64,000 nucleotides of DNA from Ursus arctos (taxonomy: Eukaryota > Chordata > Mammalia > Carnivora > Ursidae): assembly GCF_023065955.2 (NCBI RefSeq), contig NW_026622986.1, positions 13,789,848-13,853,847 on the forward strand, read 5' to 3'. A program made the position numbers and the translations under genes. Below are positions 37,005 through 48,879 of the stretch, piece after piece (position 1 is the stretch's first letter; the number at the start of each line of letters is the position of its first letter). The notes beneath the pieces are model-generated. The model was given only the letters and a program-made list of their open reading frames with translations, did no database searches and was not told where the DNA came from.

Positions 37005-38296
37005 CTAAGTGAAACAAAGGAGACTTTTAGCTGGAACTCAATAAAATGACATTATCATGATGTTCTCTGAAATTAAAGAATAACCTATGTTTATACAACG
37101 AACAGGTTGCAGTAAGTGGATATCCAACGGGAAAGAAATAAAGTTGGGTCCAAACCTCAAACTTTATACAAGCCTAAATTCCCAAAGGTTCAAAAATTTA
37201 ATTGAAAAAAATGAATACATGAGAGGAAAAAAGAAACCACGACAAAATTTTTAAGAATCTCACAATTGAAAGGCCTCTCTCTGATTTACAACAAACCCAG
37301 AAAGCTTGAAATAAAAGATTAATAAATCTGACGACACTAAACATTGAGTTTACAGTCTGATATCTAACACAGCTACCCCACAGTAAAATCCTTAGCTCTG
37401 CATATGTTTGGACAGATTAAATTTCCTAAAATTCTTTTTTCCTGACAATATTCCACAGAATTCCAGTTTTCTAACATTTCTATAGTCAGTTATAAGAATT
37501 GCATCTACTGACAACCGACAAATCCAGGCACTGCACTATAAACACTTCTACATACTTCAATGACCACTTTTAGTTATCACAATTCTAGAATGGAGAGGTT
37601 AAAAATAGTAAGTGAGCTGCAGGACTTTCCTCAGGTCTTCTTACTCCACTACTAGTGCTCTTGCACCAAACTGCAGTTCTTCTCTAGTGGAAATCATCAA
37701 TACAAAAGGAGCCTTATATTTCAAAATACTGGTGGTAAATAAGGTAAAATGTATACAGCTCTTAGAAAAATCATCAGATTATTTGCTGCTGCAATAAATT
37801 TTATTTCCTCTTCATGATGTTTAAAATGGTAAGAAATACAAAATGGGGGGAAATACACTGAGCTGTTTTATTAGGAATAAAATACTCATCAATTAATTAT
37901 CATTAGCATATGATTGTTTCAAAAGCACCTTGTAATAAAATAGGATACCACTTGGAGCAAATTGCTACTTTTCTCAAAAGTAGGACACTAACATCCAAAA
38001 GAAAGTCTCTGAACAGGCTACACTTTTCCTCCTGTTCGTCAGTGGAAGCGTTAAGCTAAACTCTCTATTAATACAGAGGTGATGAAGTAACTGCCCCAAA
38101 ACTGAAACATATGTTGTCAGTAGCAATAGTTTTGAGCTTATGGAAAGCTCATCAATTCTTATGGAAAATAATAAAAGCCTCTCCATTGGATGAGGACATT
38201 ATGAATGTCACTATTTGACGCTTGCAGACAAATGCATTTAAATTGAGACTATTACTTTAGCCACTGGACCAAAATGTCACTGCCCCTTATGTCCCC

Positions 38297-38298
<2 letters not shown>

Positions 38299-38339
<41 letters not shown>

Positions 38340-38349
38340 TTATATGCTT

Positions 38350-38387
<38 letters not shown>

Positions 38388-38392
38388 TATGC
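38299..38392. repeat. Adjacent (TG)n and (TA)n microsatellites
   Basis: About 18 TG units, then (TA)n with a short interruption. In the intron between exons F and G. Confidence 0.93.
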
Positions 38393-38547
38393 TTTAAAAA
38401 TCCTCTATACTTTCCATGATCTACACTGTTGGTTTTTAAAATATATATATATGCATACATGGAGAAAAAATAGTAATTTCAGAAAATAAGATATGTATAC
38501 ATACAAATACATACACACATGTACTTCAAAATGACTAAAGAAAATAC

Positions 38548-38895
38548 CCCAGAATGCATTTTCTTTTTTTTTTTTTGGCTCTATTTTTTTTAATTAATGA
38601 TTTTTTATTATATTATGTTAGTCACCATACAGTACATCCCCGGTTTCCGATGTAAAGCTCGATGATTCATTAGTTGCGTATAACACCCAGTGCACCATGC
38701 AATAGGTGCCGTCCTTACTACCCATCACCGGTCTATCCCATTACCCCACCCCCCCTCCCCCAGAATGCATTTTCTTATCGGCCTTTTCTAGCTCCTTTTG
38801 TTTGCAAAGGTGATGGTTTAGAATTCCGTCTTGTAATATTCTGGCATTCTGTTCTTGAGAAAGGTGTTTCTTGTGTCGTTTTGTTCTTCTACAAC
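38548..38895 (-). pseudogene. ANKRD26: ANKRD26-like exon F, frameshifted and split by an L1 insertion
   Basis: The right edge has acceptor 'tctctag' and starts VVEEQNDT; after a 1-nt deletion near 38,865-38,872 the family frame resumes as HLSQEQNARILQDGILNHHL, CKQKELEKADKKMHSG. Read literally, the shifted frame meets TAA after about 21 codons. The left edge is broken: an L1 3' end (about 38,566-38,757) lies exactly at the exon/donor junction with a target-site duplication, so the original donor GGG|gtattt (gt on the complement of 38,546-38,547) is now about 210 nt away from the coding part. The pre-insertion exon would be 137 nt (138 without the deletion). Confidence 0.82.
38566..38757 (-). 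mobile_element. 5'-truncated L1 inserted at an exon donor
   Basis: L1 3' end in the same orientation as the ANKRD26-like gene: poly-T at left, complement of 'ggtgcactgggtgttatacg' in the middle and an AATAAA-type signal (sense) before the tail. Flanked by the 19-bp duplication 'ccccagaatgcattttctt' (38,547-38,565 and 38,758-38,776), which contains the last bases of exon F. Confidence 0.92.
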
Positions 38896-39188
38896 CTAGA
38901 GACCTATTCTCACTAGGATTTTGGATCACACCATTAAAAAAGAAAGTCAAAAGCTTAAGAGAACTTAAAAAAAATGTTCAAAAGAAGTAGCCTTTGTAAA
39001 GACAGGATTTTTATCCTGCTCATGAATAACTCCAATTTTAATTTAAATGACAGCTAAATTTGTCATAGAGTAAAAATACAGGTACATACAGTATGTGAAA
39101 TAAAATTTCTTTACAAAACATTTAACTAGTTCCATCATAGTCTCAAGGTGATTTAGCCTGCATTTTCACATAAAAAATCCAAAACTGA

Positions 39189-39400
39189 GGTGCCTGGGTG
39201 GCTCAGTTGGTTCAGTGTCCTATTCTTGGTTTTGGCTCAAGTCATGATCTCAGGGTTGTAAGATCTAACCCCACGTTGGGCTCTGCACTCAGCGCAGTGT
39301 CGGCTTGAGATTCTTTTCCCTCCCTCTCCCTCCCCCTCTACTTCTTCCCCTGCTCATGCTCTCTCTCTAAAAATAAATAAAATCTTAAAAAAAAAAGCGC
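39189..39400 (+). mobile_element. SINEC element
   Basis: Head 'aggtgcctgggtggctcagt', CT-rich body, poly-A tail. Confidence 0.86.
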
Positions 39401-39636
39401 CAGCATTCACATTTATCTCAATTTACTTTCCATCCCTTAACTCGGAAAATATACATACAGCATATATGAGAAGCCAAGGATTCCAATAAGCTATTAATTT
39501 TAGCTATAAATATCATAGTTCCTATTAGGATAAAACTGAATTTTTTATCTATTTTATATCTAAATAATATACATTAAATCAAAGGGATATTATAAATAAT
39601 ATTGATGGAAATACACAATTTTTATCAAAGATGTAC

Positions 39637-39820
39637 CTGATTCAAATTATTTCTTACACTCCTCAATTCCTCATCCCGTGTCCGAAGAGTAACTTCAAGC
39701 TGTTGTTTCAGTTCAGCTTCTTTATTATACTGCTGTACTGTTCTTTTTAATTGCTCCTTATTTTTTTCATATAACATATCAGTATTTCTTCTTTTTTCTT
39801 TTTCCCTTTTGAAGGAAAAC
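39637..39820 (-). CDS. ANKRD26: ANKRD26-like exon E
   Basis: A 184-nt exon: acceptor 'tttatttgcag', donor 'gtacat'. The first G completes Arg with AG from exon D, then FSFKREKEKRRNTDMLYEKN, KEQLKRTVQQYNKEAELKQQ, LEVTLRTRDEELRSVRNNLN, Q. Matches the ANKRD26 EEEKRRNAD.LYEK...KQQLE...VRNNLNQ segment. Open, ends in phase 0. It is the first single-copy exon downstream (in transcription) of the tandem array. Confidence 0.9.
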
Positions 39821-39933
39821 CTGCAAATAAATGGACTTATTTTAAAATTTGTTTTGTAAGCAATAAAAAGTTCATTTCATGATCTGGTTCCACATATGTT
39901 GGTTTACTGTCCAAATGAAATTTCTATGTTCTT

Positions 39934-40128
39934 TTTTTTTTTTTTTAAGATTATTTATCTATTTGACAGAGAGACAGCCAGCGAGAGAGGGAACACAAGC
40001 AGGGGGAGTGGGAGAGGAAGAAACAGGCTCCCAGTGGAGGAGCCTGATGGGGGGCTTGATCCCTGAATGCTGGGATCACGCCCTAAGCCGAAGGCAGACG
40101 CTTAACGACTGAGCCACCCAGGCGCCCC
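39934..40128 (-). mobile_element. SINEC element at the left edge of tandem unit 1
   Basis: Antisense; perfect target duplication 'gaaatttctatgttctt' at 39,917-39,933 and 40,129-40,145, so this is the undisturbed original insertion. Its right part recurs in the hybrid SINEs at 50,471 and 61,018. Confidence 0.93.
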
Positions 40129-40639
40129 GAAATTTCTATGTTCTTAATTTTTTCCTTTCTAGGGCTCATGGTTTTAATTTCTCACTTCAGTCTCTTCCAA
40201 AAGATACACAGAGTTGAAAAGAAGCAATGAGAAAGCATTATGCAGTTTACTAGTAAGCTTTAGTCAATAATAACTCTGGTAGATATTGTAGGGAAAGAAA
40301 TTTTGAAATTATTCAAGAAAGTTAGAATTGAAAATTATCGTTTCCCGCATAGTCATAATTACTCTTCCATTAGAATAATTTAGTTACTAATTAAAAAGAG
40401 AAATTGCTGTTTATAAATTCACTAGAAGTAGATTTCTACTTCACAAAACATCACAGGTACCTCTAAAAATAATTTGCAGTGTAAGACAGCATCTGCTGAT
40501 GTCATTTGCACAACATACCCCTGCAGATTACTGTGATCCAGGACTAGGCTAGGGAGTCTAATATCTGTTGCCCCATACATTTTATGTTTCTTCTTCTGCA
40601 ATACTCTCAGTTGACCTTGTTGATTATTATTCATTTTAT

Positions 40640-40828
40640 TTTTTTAAAGATTTTATTTATTTGACACAGAGAGAGAGAGCACAAGCAGGTGGAGTGGCAG
40701 GCAGAGGGACAGAGAAAAGCAGGCTCCCCGCCGAGCAGAGATCTGGACATGGGGCTCGATCCCAGGACCCTGGGATCATGAACTGAGCCGAAGGTAGACA
40801 CTTAACCAACTGAGCCACCCAGGAACCC
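40640..40828 (-). mobile_element. SINEC element (recurs in units 2 and 3)
   Basis: Antisense, right edge 'gccacccaggaacccc'; also at about 51,184 and 61,730. Confidence 0.86.
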
Positions 40829-41543
40829 CTATTGTCCACTTTATAAATCATTTGAAAACCCCTTCTAGACCAACACAGGATCCATATTAATTAAGTAAAC
40901 AATAAAGAGTAATATGTGCTTGCAGCACAGACTTTTGAATTAATTTTACCTACATATAAGAGAGATGTTGAGCAACTTGAGCAGTAATCATTTTCCATGT
41001 TACTTTTTAATCGCTGCGTATGTTTAAAACTGAATAAATTTTTAAACATTTTTCTGTCTTGAGAAAAATGGCCATGTTATACTCTGTTCACGGGCATACG
41101 AATTAATATAAACTTCCCTGAGAACAATTTAAAAATAGGATCGAAGACATTCTTTAAAAATTTTTATACTTTAAGTAACCAATACTATATTGAAGAATGT
41201 ATTCCAAGTACGTTAACCAGAAATGTAGAAACAGATTTATATAAGAGACATTCCTTACAGCTTTAATTAAAGTATAGAAAAACGAAAACCGACCAAAATT
41301 CAATTTGTTAAATAATGAGGTTTCCATATGATGGACTTCTATATGGTCATTAAAATTATGATTTGGAATATACATTAAATTATTTGTAGAAGTATTCACC
41401 GTTAAGAACTTGCTGTATTATTCAGAAGAATCCCATACTTCACAATACTAAAGACATTTTCTTCCCTATAAAATCCTAGAAGGTAAGTTAGCAACTACAA
41501 AACTTCTCCTACATATCTGTAGTATAAAAGTCAATAGCTCAAG

Positions 41544-41652
41544 GGGTGCCTGTCTGGCTCAGTCGGGAGAGCATGCAACTCTTGATCTCATGGCTGTGAG
41601 TTCAAGCCCCACACTGGGTGTGGAGCCTATTTAAAATAATAAAAAAATAAAA
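41544..41652 (+). mobile_element. Short tRNA-derived SINE (recurs)
   Basis: 'ggggtgcctgtctggctcag' head without CT-rich body; lies 35 nt downstream (in transcription) of exon D. Also at about 52,088 and 62,634. Confidence 0.8.
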
Positions 41653-41686
41653 GTTCAAATACTTCCTTGAAACCAAGACGTCATAC

Positions 41687-41900
41687 CTCAAACTGCAGCG
41701 TTCTTGTTCCCATTCCACTTTTTGCTGCTCCAACTGCAATTTAATTTCTTTTGTTTGTGATAGCTCCTTTTGTAGACCATCAACCGAATCTTCCAATTCT
41801 TTATTTTTTCTTGTAAGTTGCTCACAGTGATCATTTTTAAGTTCTAATAATCTTTCAAATGAACAAACCGCATTCCGAATTTTTAATAAATTAACAGAAT
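41687..41900 (-). CDS. ANKRD26: ANKRD26-like exon D, unit 1 copy
   Basis: A 214-nt exon: acceptor 'tctgatgtag', donor 'gtatgac'. AT completes Asp with the G of exon C; the peptide runs SVNLLKIRNAVCSFERLLEL, KNDHCEQLTRKNKELEDSVD, GLQKELSQTKEIKLQLEQQK, VEWEQERCSL, then AG of Arg. Matches KDSVSL..IRNAVCSCERL and ETKEIKSQLEHQKVEWE of ANKRD26. It also has perfect copies at about 52,231 and 62,777. Open. Confidence 0.9.
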
Positions 41901-41935
41901 CTACATCAGAGAAAAAACAGAAACAGAATATATAG

Positions 41936-42155
41936 GGCGCCTGGATGGCTCAATTGGTTAAACATCCGAGTCAGGTTTCGGCTGAGGTCATAATCTCAGA
42001 GTCCTGGGATTGAGCCCCGCATGGGGTTCTTCACTCAGCACGCAGTCTGCTTGAGATTCTTTCCACGCCCCCTCCCTCCCCCTCTGTTCTTCTCTCACCC
42101 CCCTCCCCCCGCTCATGCTCTCTCTGAAATAAATTACTTAAATCTTAAAAAAAAA
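41936..42155 (+). mobile_element. SINEC element (recurs)
   Basis: Head 'gggcgcctggatggctcaat', C-rich body, A-rich tail; 35 nt upstream of exon D. Also at about 52,480 and 63,026. Confidence 0.86.
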
Positions 42156-42268
42156 GAAAAAAAATATGAGTACTTTTTGCATATAAAGGACTGTGTGCTT
42201 TCACATTCACTCATTCATACATTAAACAAATATATATTGAATGAGTTCAATATAAAAGATATTATACG

Positions 42269-42462
42269 GGCACCTGGGTGGCTCAGTCGGTTAAGCATCT
42301 GCCTTCAGCTCAGGTCATGATCTCAGGTTCCTGGGATCAAGCCCTGCATTGGGCTTCCTACTCTGCGGGGAGTCTGCTTCTCCCTTCTCCTCTGCCTCTG
42401 CCCCTCCCCCAGCTTGTGCACTCTCCCTCTCTCAAATAAAAAAATCTTAAAAAACAAAAAGA
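42269..42462 (+). mobile_element. SINEC element (recurs)
   Basis: Head 'gggcacctgggtggctcagt'; flanked by 'aaagatattata' on both sides. Also at about 52,813 and 63,359. Confidence 0.9.
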
Positions 42463-43588
42463 TATTATACTAAGCTCTGCAGATTAAACAGATAAGATCC
42501 CTGGCTCTTATTTAGCTTCACGTCTAGTGAAAGGGAAAGACAAATAAAACGACAATTACAAATTCAGATAGTTCCTATAAGGAAACGGAGTTCTAGGATC
42601 ACATAACATAACGTGATCTACCCTGGGAAGGGAAGATTCCCCGAGGAAGAGAGAACTATTCTGAGAAATGAAGGAGGAGCAGGAAGCAAGTGAGCAAAGG
42701 AGGAAGAAGAGCATTCAAGACAGCCTACAGCATGTGCCAAAGTTCCATTGCAATCTGCTTCTGGCCAAGATGGAGTAACAGGTACTGATTTACCTTCCTA
42801 CCTGAAACAAGCCAAACACAAAAAGATAAAATACATTTTCAAATTATTTTCAAGACAAAAGACTTCAGTCAATGAAGGACAATGATCCCTGAAAACAAAA
42901 GAAGTTAGCCTAACACATACCCGAACTCACTGCCTTGGGAGAATTTCCACCGACCATGACACAGGTGAAAAAACTGAGATAGACTCCACCAGATTCCCTG
43001 AGTTGAGATGACGGAACTGAGAATCCGGTGAAACCAAGGCAGATAGAGATCAGAGGTCAAAACACCGGCGAGAAGAAAGCAGAACAAAGAAAGAACTCTA
43101 GAGATCTGCAGAGGGCTCCGCTGGTGCTCACACAGCACCAGGGATAGTATCGATTCCCATTAGCCATGCTGGGAAAACTCATAATCTGTAGCACAATGAA
43201 TACAGTAGTAGGTCTTGCCTCAGCGGTGGGGAACAATGAGCTCTAGGCTGAGCACTACTCTGGATTCACCTAACAATTCATAAGAATAGGACTGGAAAGG
43301 GTCAAACTGTTTGTAATCAACTTAGCTATATCTCAAAAGAAAGCATAAAAAGGTAAGTAGAGGCATAGAAGCTATTTTTAAAAAAACCAAATACAACTTA
43401 CAGAGATGTAAATTATGTCAGACATGAAAAATACACTGGATAGGAATAAACACATATTAGACATCACAAAATAAAAGACTGAAATTGACCTCAGAAAACT
43501 GTGAGAAAACTTCATGTGGCTAATCTACAATTCCTCAAAGAGGCAGAGGAAAGGAACCAGAAAAAAATATTTGAACAAAAAATGTCTG

Positions 43589-43778
43589 GGGCACCTCGGT
43601 GGCTTAGTCGGTGGGTGTCTGTCTGCCTTCAGCTCAGGTCATGATCTCAGGGTCCTGGGATCAAGCCCCATATCGGACTCCCTACTTAGTGGCAAATCTC
43701 CGTCTCTTTCTGCCCCTCCCCCTGCTTGTGCATTTTCTCTCTCTCAAATAAATGAATAAAATCTTAAAAAAAAAAAAG
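43589..43778 (+). mobile_element. SINEC element (recurs)
   Basis: Head 'ggggcacctcggtggcttag', tail '(aaat)n' plus poly-A. Also at about 54,133. Confidence 0.87.
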
Positions 43779-44003
43779 AAAAATGACCAAAACCTTTCTA
43801 AACTTAATGAAAACTATACTCCCACAGATCCAGAAGGATCTGACTAGGAGAGAAGAAATGGAAGTTAACTATTATAATTTTCTTAAACTGCATATGATGT
43901 GGTAAAACATTACTTGAAGGTGGATTGTGATGCTTAAATCATATACTTTAAACCCTAATCACTAAAATAGCAAAACTAAAGAGTTATAGTGAGTAAGCAA
44001 AAT

Positions 44004-44032
44004 ACACACACACACACACACACACACACACG
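44004..44032. repeat. (CA)n microsatellite (recurs at 54,548-54,575)
   Basis: About 14 CA units in unit 1, of the same length in unit 2. Confidence 0.92.
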
Positions 44033-44246
44033 TAAATAAAACTAAATCATAGAAATTACTTGATTAATCTAAAAGAAAGTAGAAAAAGAAGAGAATGGGA
44101 ACAAACAGCAGAAAGGACAAATGGAAGTCAAACAACATGCCCACAGATTCAATTCAACTACATTAACAATCACATGAAATGAAAATGGTCTAAAAGCCTC
44201 AATTAAAAGGCAGATTCTCAAAATGGATAAAAAAGGAAGACCTAGG

Positions 44247-44418
44247 GGCACCTGGGTGGCTCAGTCCTAAGCATCTGCCTTCGGCTCAGGGCGTGATCCC
44301 GGAGTCCTGGGATCGAGCCCCACATCAGGCTCCTCTGCTGGGAGCCTGCTTCTTCCTCTCCCACTCCCCCTGCCTGTATTCCCTCTCTTGCTGGCTGTCT
44401 CTCTCTCTCTCTCTCAAA

Positions 44419-44449
<31 letters not shown>

Positions 44450-44468
44450 AGTCTTAAAAAAAAAAAAG
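44247..44468 (+). mobile_element. SINEC element with long ATAA tail (recurs)
   Basis: Target duplication 'aggaagaccta'; tail of about nine 'aaat' units that is one unit longer in unit 2 (54,791-55,018). Confidence 0.9.
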
Positions 44469-45056
44469 GAAGACCTAATTATATGCCACCTATAACAAAA
44501 AATGCACTTTAACACAAATTTGTTAGAAGGCCAGAAATATGATAGACCACACTAACACTTGACAAAAGAAGGCTGAGCCTAAGTGGCTATATTAATACCA
44601 GACAAAATAGGTAGCAAAGCAAAAAACATTAGCAGCAATAAATAAGGTCATTTTATAATGATAAAAGGGTCAACTGAAAGAAGCATAAGAAACCTAAATG
44701 TTTACACGTCTATTAATAGGTTCAAAATACATAAAGCAAAAATCGACAGAATTGCAGAGAAACAGGCAAATTCACAATTATAGTCTGAGATTTCAACAGG
44801 CAGAAAATCAGCAAGAATGTAGACTTGAACACCACCATTCTTCTCAAGTTTCCATAGAACATTTAACAAAAGAGACTATATTTTGGGTCACAAAATAAAT
44901 TGTAATGAGAGGGGTAAGTCAAAAGGACTAAGTCATAAAAGTGCGTTCTGTAACCACAGAGAAATCAAATTAGAAATCAAGAATAAAAATAGCTCTGGAA
45001 AATACTTGAAAATTTGCAAACTAATTAATACATATCTAAATAATCCCTGGGTCAGA

Positions 45057-45228
45057 GTGCCTGGGTGCCTCAGTTGATTAAGCATCTGTCTTCAGCTCAG
45101 GTCATGATCTCAGGGTCCTGGGATCAAGCCCCACACTGGGCTCCCTGCTCAGAGGGGAGTCTTCTCCCCACTCCCCCCGCCAAGCTCATGCTGTCTCTCT
45201 CTCTCTCAAATAAATAAAATCCTTAAAT
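45057..45228 (+). mobile_element. SINEC element (recurs)
   Basis: Head 'gtgcctgggtgcctcagttg'; flanks share 'aataatccctgg' / 'aataacctctgg'. Also at about 55,606. Confidence 0.87.
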
Positions 45229-46276
45229 AACCTCTGGCTCAAAGAAGTAATGAAAAAAGAAATTAGAAAGTATTCTGAACTGAATGAAAAGGAACACATA
45301 ACATATTAGAATTTCTGGAATCCTGCTATAGCAGCACTCATATGAACATTTATAACACTGAATGTATGTATTAAAAAAGAAGAAAAGTCTCATATTGATG
45401 ACCTTTGGCTCCACCTTAAGAAATTAGTAAAATAGTAGTCAAAAACAAGTCTGATAACTTTTGGTTATGTAGAAAATCTGACAGAATTTTTTAAAAAGCT
45501 TCTAGAACTAGTAAATGAACTCATCAAGTTTGGAGGATATAGAATCATTATAAAAAATCAACTGTATTTCTATTCATTAGGAATAAACAATCAAAATTTA
45601 AAATTTAAAATTTAAATTAAAAATTAATTTTAATTATTAATTAAAAATTAAAACTGCATTGAAAAATAAAAAATAATCACAGGTAATATCATAAAAGATA
45701 GAAAGAACTAGACGTAAAAAACTATAAACTATTACCAAGAAAATTTAAGAAGACTTATATAAATGGAGAGATATACTCTGTTCAGGGTTGAAAAATTCAG
45801 TATTGTTAAAATTAATCTGTAGATTCAACATAATCCAAACCTGATTTTCAGAAGACCACCAGAGTTTTTTCTCTTAGAAAATGACAAGTGGATTCTACAA
45901 TGCATGTGGATAAAATAAATAAATGAAATTCATGTGGAAACACAAAGGACCTAGAATAGCAAAAGAGCCCTGAGAGAGAACAAACTGGAGGACTAACCCT
46001 AACCACCTGATTTCAAAAATTATTATAAACTGGTAGTAATTAAAACAGCATGATATTGGTGTAATGAAGGCTAAAGAGATCAATGGGACAGAGGAGAGTC
46101 CGTAAATAAACCCACACATATATGGTCAACTGATCCTGACGAAGATGCAAATGGCATGAAGTAAAGACAATACAGCCTTTTCAACAAACGGTGCTAGGAC
46201 AACTGGATATCCATACGCAAAAAGAATGAACCTGGATCCATACTCTGCATCATAAATAAAAAAGAATACAAAATGG

Positions 46277-46470
46277 GGGCGCCTGGGTGGCTCAGTCAGT
46301 TAAGCGTCTGCCTTCAGCTCAGGTCATGATCCCAGGGTCCTGGGATCGAGTCCCATGTCCAGATCTCCATGCAGTGGGGAGCCTGCTTCTCCCTCACCCT
46401 CAGTCTGCTGTTCCCCCTGCTTGTCCTCTCTCTCTGTCAAGTAAATAAATAAAATCTTTTAAAAAAAAAA
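46277..46470 (+). mobile_element. SINEC element (recurs)
   Basis: Head 'gggcgcctgggtggctcagt'; target duplication 'aaaagaatacaaaatgg'. Also at about 56,826. Confidence 0.9.
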
Positions 46471-47776
46471 GAATACAAAATGGATCACAGATCTAAACGT
46501 TAAGACCTAAAACTATGAAGCTTTGCTTTTAAACTACAAAACTTCTAAAAGAAAGCATGAGAGAAATCCTCTGACCTTGTGCTAGGCAAAGATTTCTTAG
46601 ATAGGAACACCGAAGGCAAGAATCCATAAAAGAACAAATGCATAAACTGGACTTCACCAAAAAAGAAAACTGCTCTTCAAAAGACACTGTTGAGAGAATG
46701 AAAAGTCACAGGCTGGGAGAAAATCTTTGCCAAAAAATAGGTGATAAACTATATCTGGAATAAACAAAGAATTCTCAAAACTCAACAAATCAGAAAACAA
46801 CCTAAATTTTAAAATGACAAAGAATTTGGACAGTTCAAAGAAAATACACAGATGGCAAATAAGCACATAAAAATATGCTCAACATTATCTTATTAGGGCA
46901 ATGCATACTAAAACCGTAATGATATATATACTGCATGCCCACCAGAATGGCTAAGATTTAAAAAACTGACAATATTAAGTGTTCATGAATATACAGGGAG
47001 AAATTAGAACTCCCATACACTGCTGGTGGGAATGGAAAATGGTGCAACTACTTTACAAAGCAATTTGGTAGTTTCGTAATAAGGGGATATAACGAAACAT
47101 GAGACTTACGGGTGATAGATATATTAACTGCCTGAATCACGGTTATGGTTTCACAGGAGTATACATATGTCAAAACTATCAAATTATACACTTCATATAC
47201 GTGCAGTTACCTAACTAAAGCTATGGGGGTGGGGAGGAAGCTCTATTATAGGAAAAATCATCCAAACTAGTGGCTGAGACACAGATGGAAAGAAGGATAT
47301 GAAACAGTACAAGATGAAGCTGAGGACCGTGGTGTTTCACGCTAGAGCAATGAGAAGTAAAAGCTAAGCTTTAAGCAAGGGGGTAACATGACGAAATATA
47401 AATTTTTAAAAATATATGATTATGGTTGCAGTGTAGACCAAGATTCTGGGAGGTGGAATGACAGGGAAAACCGTCCTGAGGTTATTTCAGTATCCTAGGA
47501 GAAAAATACTGGTAACCTGACCTTGGGTGAAGGCATAGAAGAGAAGCAGAGTCAACAAACACATCGGTGTGCCATTTTCATGACGAAAAGTATAGTGGAA
47601 ATTATAGCTCTTTGGCTGAGAGTACTCAGCAGTTCTCTGTCTTCATGAAAAACATATTTGTGAGATGAGTAGCTCTATAACAGATCAGTGTTGTGTGGTA
47701 CAGCACTAGACAAGATGTGCACATATTACTACAGTAATATACATATAAAGGCTTTATATTTATACCACGGTCCTAC

Positions 47777-47918
47777 CTTTACAATCCATGCCAAGTTGTT
47801 CAATTAGCAACATGCAACTCCTAAAATCAAAGCAAGGCAACTTGCAATCCTCTGAAGCTGTTCCAGATAATGGAGTTAAGTCATCAAGGTCATCCGTAAA
47901 ATTAATTTGCTTTTTGAT
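47777..47918 (-). CDS. ANKRD26: ANKRD26-like exon C, unit 1 copy
   Basis: A 142-nt exon: acceptor 'tttatttgtag', donor 'gtaggac'. Phase 0 start, one base left at the end. Peptide IKKQINFTDDLDDLTPLSGT, ASEDCKLPCFDFRSCMLLIE, QLGMDCK plus G of Asp. The motif SGTASED...MLLIEQLGMDCKD is the recognisable ANKRD26 segment just before the main coiled coil. Open. Confidence 0.88.
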
Positions 47919-48258
47919 CTACAAATAAATAATAATTTCAAAATGTCCCCCAAATATTTATAAAATATACTAAGTGTAGAGAGATGATAAATACCCATCT
48001 TCTTATAAAAGCAAAAACATAGGTACTTTTTTAAAGAACTGATTTTTCTCAAAACAACCTTTATCAATAACTAGTGTTTCTGAATAACATTTTCACAACA
48101 AATAGAAATTCCTCTATTTTGTCACTATACCTTCCCTAAAGTAATTTTTTACCATGGAATAATATTTCTGATAAATATTATTTATCAAAATAATACAATA
48201 AAGTAAAAATTAAAAAATTAATAAATGAAATAAAATTATATATATATATATATTTTAC

Positions 48259-48292
48259 CTCTTTCTTTTCCTTAGATGTTTTCTTTGCAGGT
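48259..48292 (-). CDS. ANKRD26: ANKRD26-like exon B (34-nt microexon), unit 1 copy
   Basis: One base plus 11 codons: PAKKTSKEKKE. Acceptor is a long pyrimidine tract ending 'ttttttcag'; donor 'gtaaaat'. Too short to show up by ORF length; found because the flanking exons need exactly this phase and the family has (R)PAKKTSNEK here. Open. Confidence 0.82.
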
Positions 48293-48589
48293 CTGAAAAA
48301 AAAAAACCAATTCTTTTCAGGCAAACATTAAATACTTAAAATACAAAGAATATCTAAATCATATCTAAACATATTATTAATAATATTAACAAAACATTAA
48401 GATCAAATTGACAAAGAGCAAGGGAAAATCATAATGTTACTTACATTATTTGATACAAAGAAATATACCACACTTTTTTGTTAGCATTTTCAATAAAAAC
48501 AAGCTTTTACTGGCTCTAAAACCTATTTGCAGGGTTCAAACTAAATTCTTATATGAAAGAAACCCTTTCTTAATAATCATGATAGTAGT

Positions 48590-48820
48590 GTTTTGAGGAT
48601 TTACTGTGCAGCTACTATGCATTATTATGAACACTTCACTACGTCTCTAGGTATTTTAAGCCTCACAACAATCTTATAAACGTAGGTAATTATATTAGGT
48701 ATTTTACACAGGAAGAAAAGGAGGCACAGAAATAAGGAACTTCCCCAAGCCCATACAGCTGGTCAGGAGTAGACCCAGAATTCAAATCCAGGATATCTGC
48801 CTTCAAAGCATGTGTTTTAC
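48590..48820 (-). mobile_element. MIR-type element (recurs at about 59,140)
   Basis: 'ggcacagaaataaggaactt' and 'ccaagcccatacagctggtc' match the antisense MIR core. Confidence 0.72.
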
Positions 48821-48879
48821 AATATGTGGTGAGAGTAATATTTAAGTGTTTCTAAGTAATATGATAGCAAATGAATCTA

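Larger units (their letters stand above)
42755..47225 (+). mobile_element. Old L1 spanning 5' to 3' regions, inside the tandem unit
   Basis: Begins 'ggccaagatggagtaacagg' (L1 5' end), ORF1-like remnants at about 43,400-43,560, ORF2-like remnants from about 44,090 ('gtctaaaagcctcaatt') through 46,130 ('tatggtcaactgatcctgac') to about 47,050. All frames broken; four SINEs inserted. Copies in unit 2 (about 53,300-57,775) and unit 3 (from about 63,850). Confidence 0.72.
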
